A stretch of 64,000 bases of DNA from Oscillospiraceae bacterium. Lineage in GTDB: Bacteria; Bacillota; Clostridia; Oscillospirales; Oscillospiraceae. Made by a program: the position numbers and the translations under genes. The stretch is from NCBI GenBank assembly GCA_017522015.1, contig JAFXAW010000017.1:62001-126000 (forward strand), read 5' to 3'. Shown in pieces: positions 63,565 to 64,000 of the stretch. The stretch's first letter is position 1; the number at the start of each line of letters is the position of its first letter. The notes under the pieces were generated by a model, which saw nothing but the letters and a program-made list of their open reading frames with translations, ran no database searches and was not told where the DNA came from.

Positions 63565-64000
63565 TTTGCCACCTCTATGGCTTCTTTCAAATTGATCGCG
63601 CCTGTGTAATAGGCCTTGCCGATGATCGCGCCGTAAAGATCCATAGCGGCAAGCTGTTTTACATTTTCCAGATCCGACACACCGCCGGAGGCAACGATCT
63701 GCATAGTGAATTTTTCGCTCATTTCCCGGTACAACTGCAGATTGCACCCTTGCATTGCGCCGTCCTTGGAAATATCCGTGCAGATAATGGTCTTGACGCC
63801 GATCTTCTGCATTTTTTCGCAGAAATCAAAAGCAGGCATATCGGATTTTTCCGTCCAGCCCTTAACCGCTACGAAACCATCCTTCAAATCTACACCCACG
63901 GCAATTTTCTCGCCGTATTTACTGACCGCTTCCTGCAAAAACACAGGATCGTTCAGCGCCGCTGTGCCTAGGATCACCCGGTCGATGCCCGATGCCATAT
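63561..64000 (-). CDS. hisA: HisA, phosphoribosylformimino-AICAR-P isomerase, 5' end outside window
   Basis: HisA opens the ribose ring of ProFAR by an Amadori rearrangement. About 145 residues of the C-terminal half are visible, with GTAALNDP, VGVDLKDGFVAVKGW, CTDISKDGAMQG (catalytic aspartate) and the phosphate-binding ASGGVSDLENV and IIGKAYYTG. The start and N-terminal half are missing at the window edge. It overlaps hisF by 4 bases. Confidence 0.94.
   Translation of the reverse strand, partial: MASGIDRVILGTAALNDPVFLQEAVSKYGEKIAVGVDLKDGFVAVKGWTEKSDMPAFDFCEKMQKIGVKTIICTDISKDGAMQGCNLQLYREMSEKFTMQIVASGGVSDLENVKQLAAMDLYGAIIGKAYYTGAINLKEAIEVAK

Noticed and set aside
54266..64000. Chimeric assembly joining two organisms near 54.3 kb
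   Set aside because: The GC shift is gradual, gene style and terminators stay similar, and GC rises again in glnA and his genes. It cannot be excluded without reads, but nothing requires it.

Overview
The window reads as chromosomal DNA of a Gram-positive, low-oxygen member of Clostridia, most likely an Oscillospirales-type endospore former. Supporting signs are the high-GC codon usage over the first 54 kb, ypeB (a spore-germination family), RNase Y, AddAB instead of RecBCD, TmcAL, a CIRCE-controlled groESL operon, acetate kinase and a glycyl radical enzyme. Intrinsic terminators and sigma-A promoters (TTGNNN, 16 to 18 bases, TATAAT-like) are easy to see. There is no rRNA, CRISPR array, phage module or recognisable insertion sequence.

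Layout from left to right. At 1-4142 (minus) lies a compact type IV pilus or competence pseudopilus operon, pilB-pilC-pilin-prepilin peptidase. At 4345-6301 is groES-groEL. At 6491-9524 are a lipid kinase-like gene, a THUMP RNA methyltransferase and prmA. At 9672-11555 a formate/nitrite-type channel converges on a GH1-like protein that has lost its acid/base residue. At 11753-15631 run a purN-like gene with an altered catalytic position, mnmG, mnmA and secG. At 15827-19379 are an unusual sugar nucleotidyltransferase and a MerR/ABC exporter operon. At 19636-28762 are rny, rpmE and the addB-addA repair operon. At 28846-34634 are a CDF transporter, a MATE exporter, ypeB and gltX. At 34967-39519 an aminotransferase and trpS are followed by tagO and mnaA (cell-wall or surface glycan precursors). 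At 39491-40507 is a coupled trio of small uncharacterised genes. At 40580-43561 are a phosphoesterase and an orphan glycyl radical enzyme.

From 43.7 kb the character changes. A tRNA-Ser is followed by an AT-rich one-gene insert bracketed by two copies of the same terminator hairpin. Next comes a four-gene operon (ABC ATPase, a large single-pass membrane protein with an outer domain, two ABC-2 permeases) and then a sigma/anti-sigma-like pair, with near-identical terminators behind each unit. ackA and tmcAL are divergent at 52.6 kb. From 54.3 to about 60.4 kb the DNA is visibly more AT-rich and holds small solitary genes (GNAT, DUF3784-like, DUF3892-like, LytTR/DUF3021, ICMT, a P-loop kinase, a YwaF-like membrane protein) and a tRNA-Pro. 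The right end carries glnA and the last genes of a histidine operon (hisA-hisF-hisIE), with hisA cut by the window edge.

The best candidates for something undescribed are the exporter operon with its neighbouring sigma cassette (44.5-51.2 kb), the three-gene cluster at 39.5-40.5 kb, the orphan glycyl radical enzyme, and the gltX terminator that buries the ypeB ribosome-binding site. All functional assignments come from reading motifs by eye; no database search was run.
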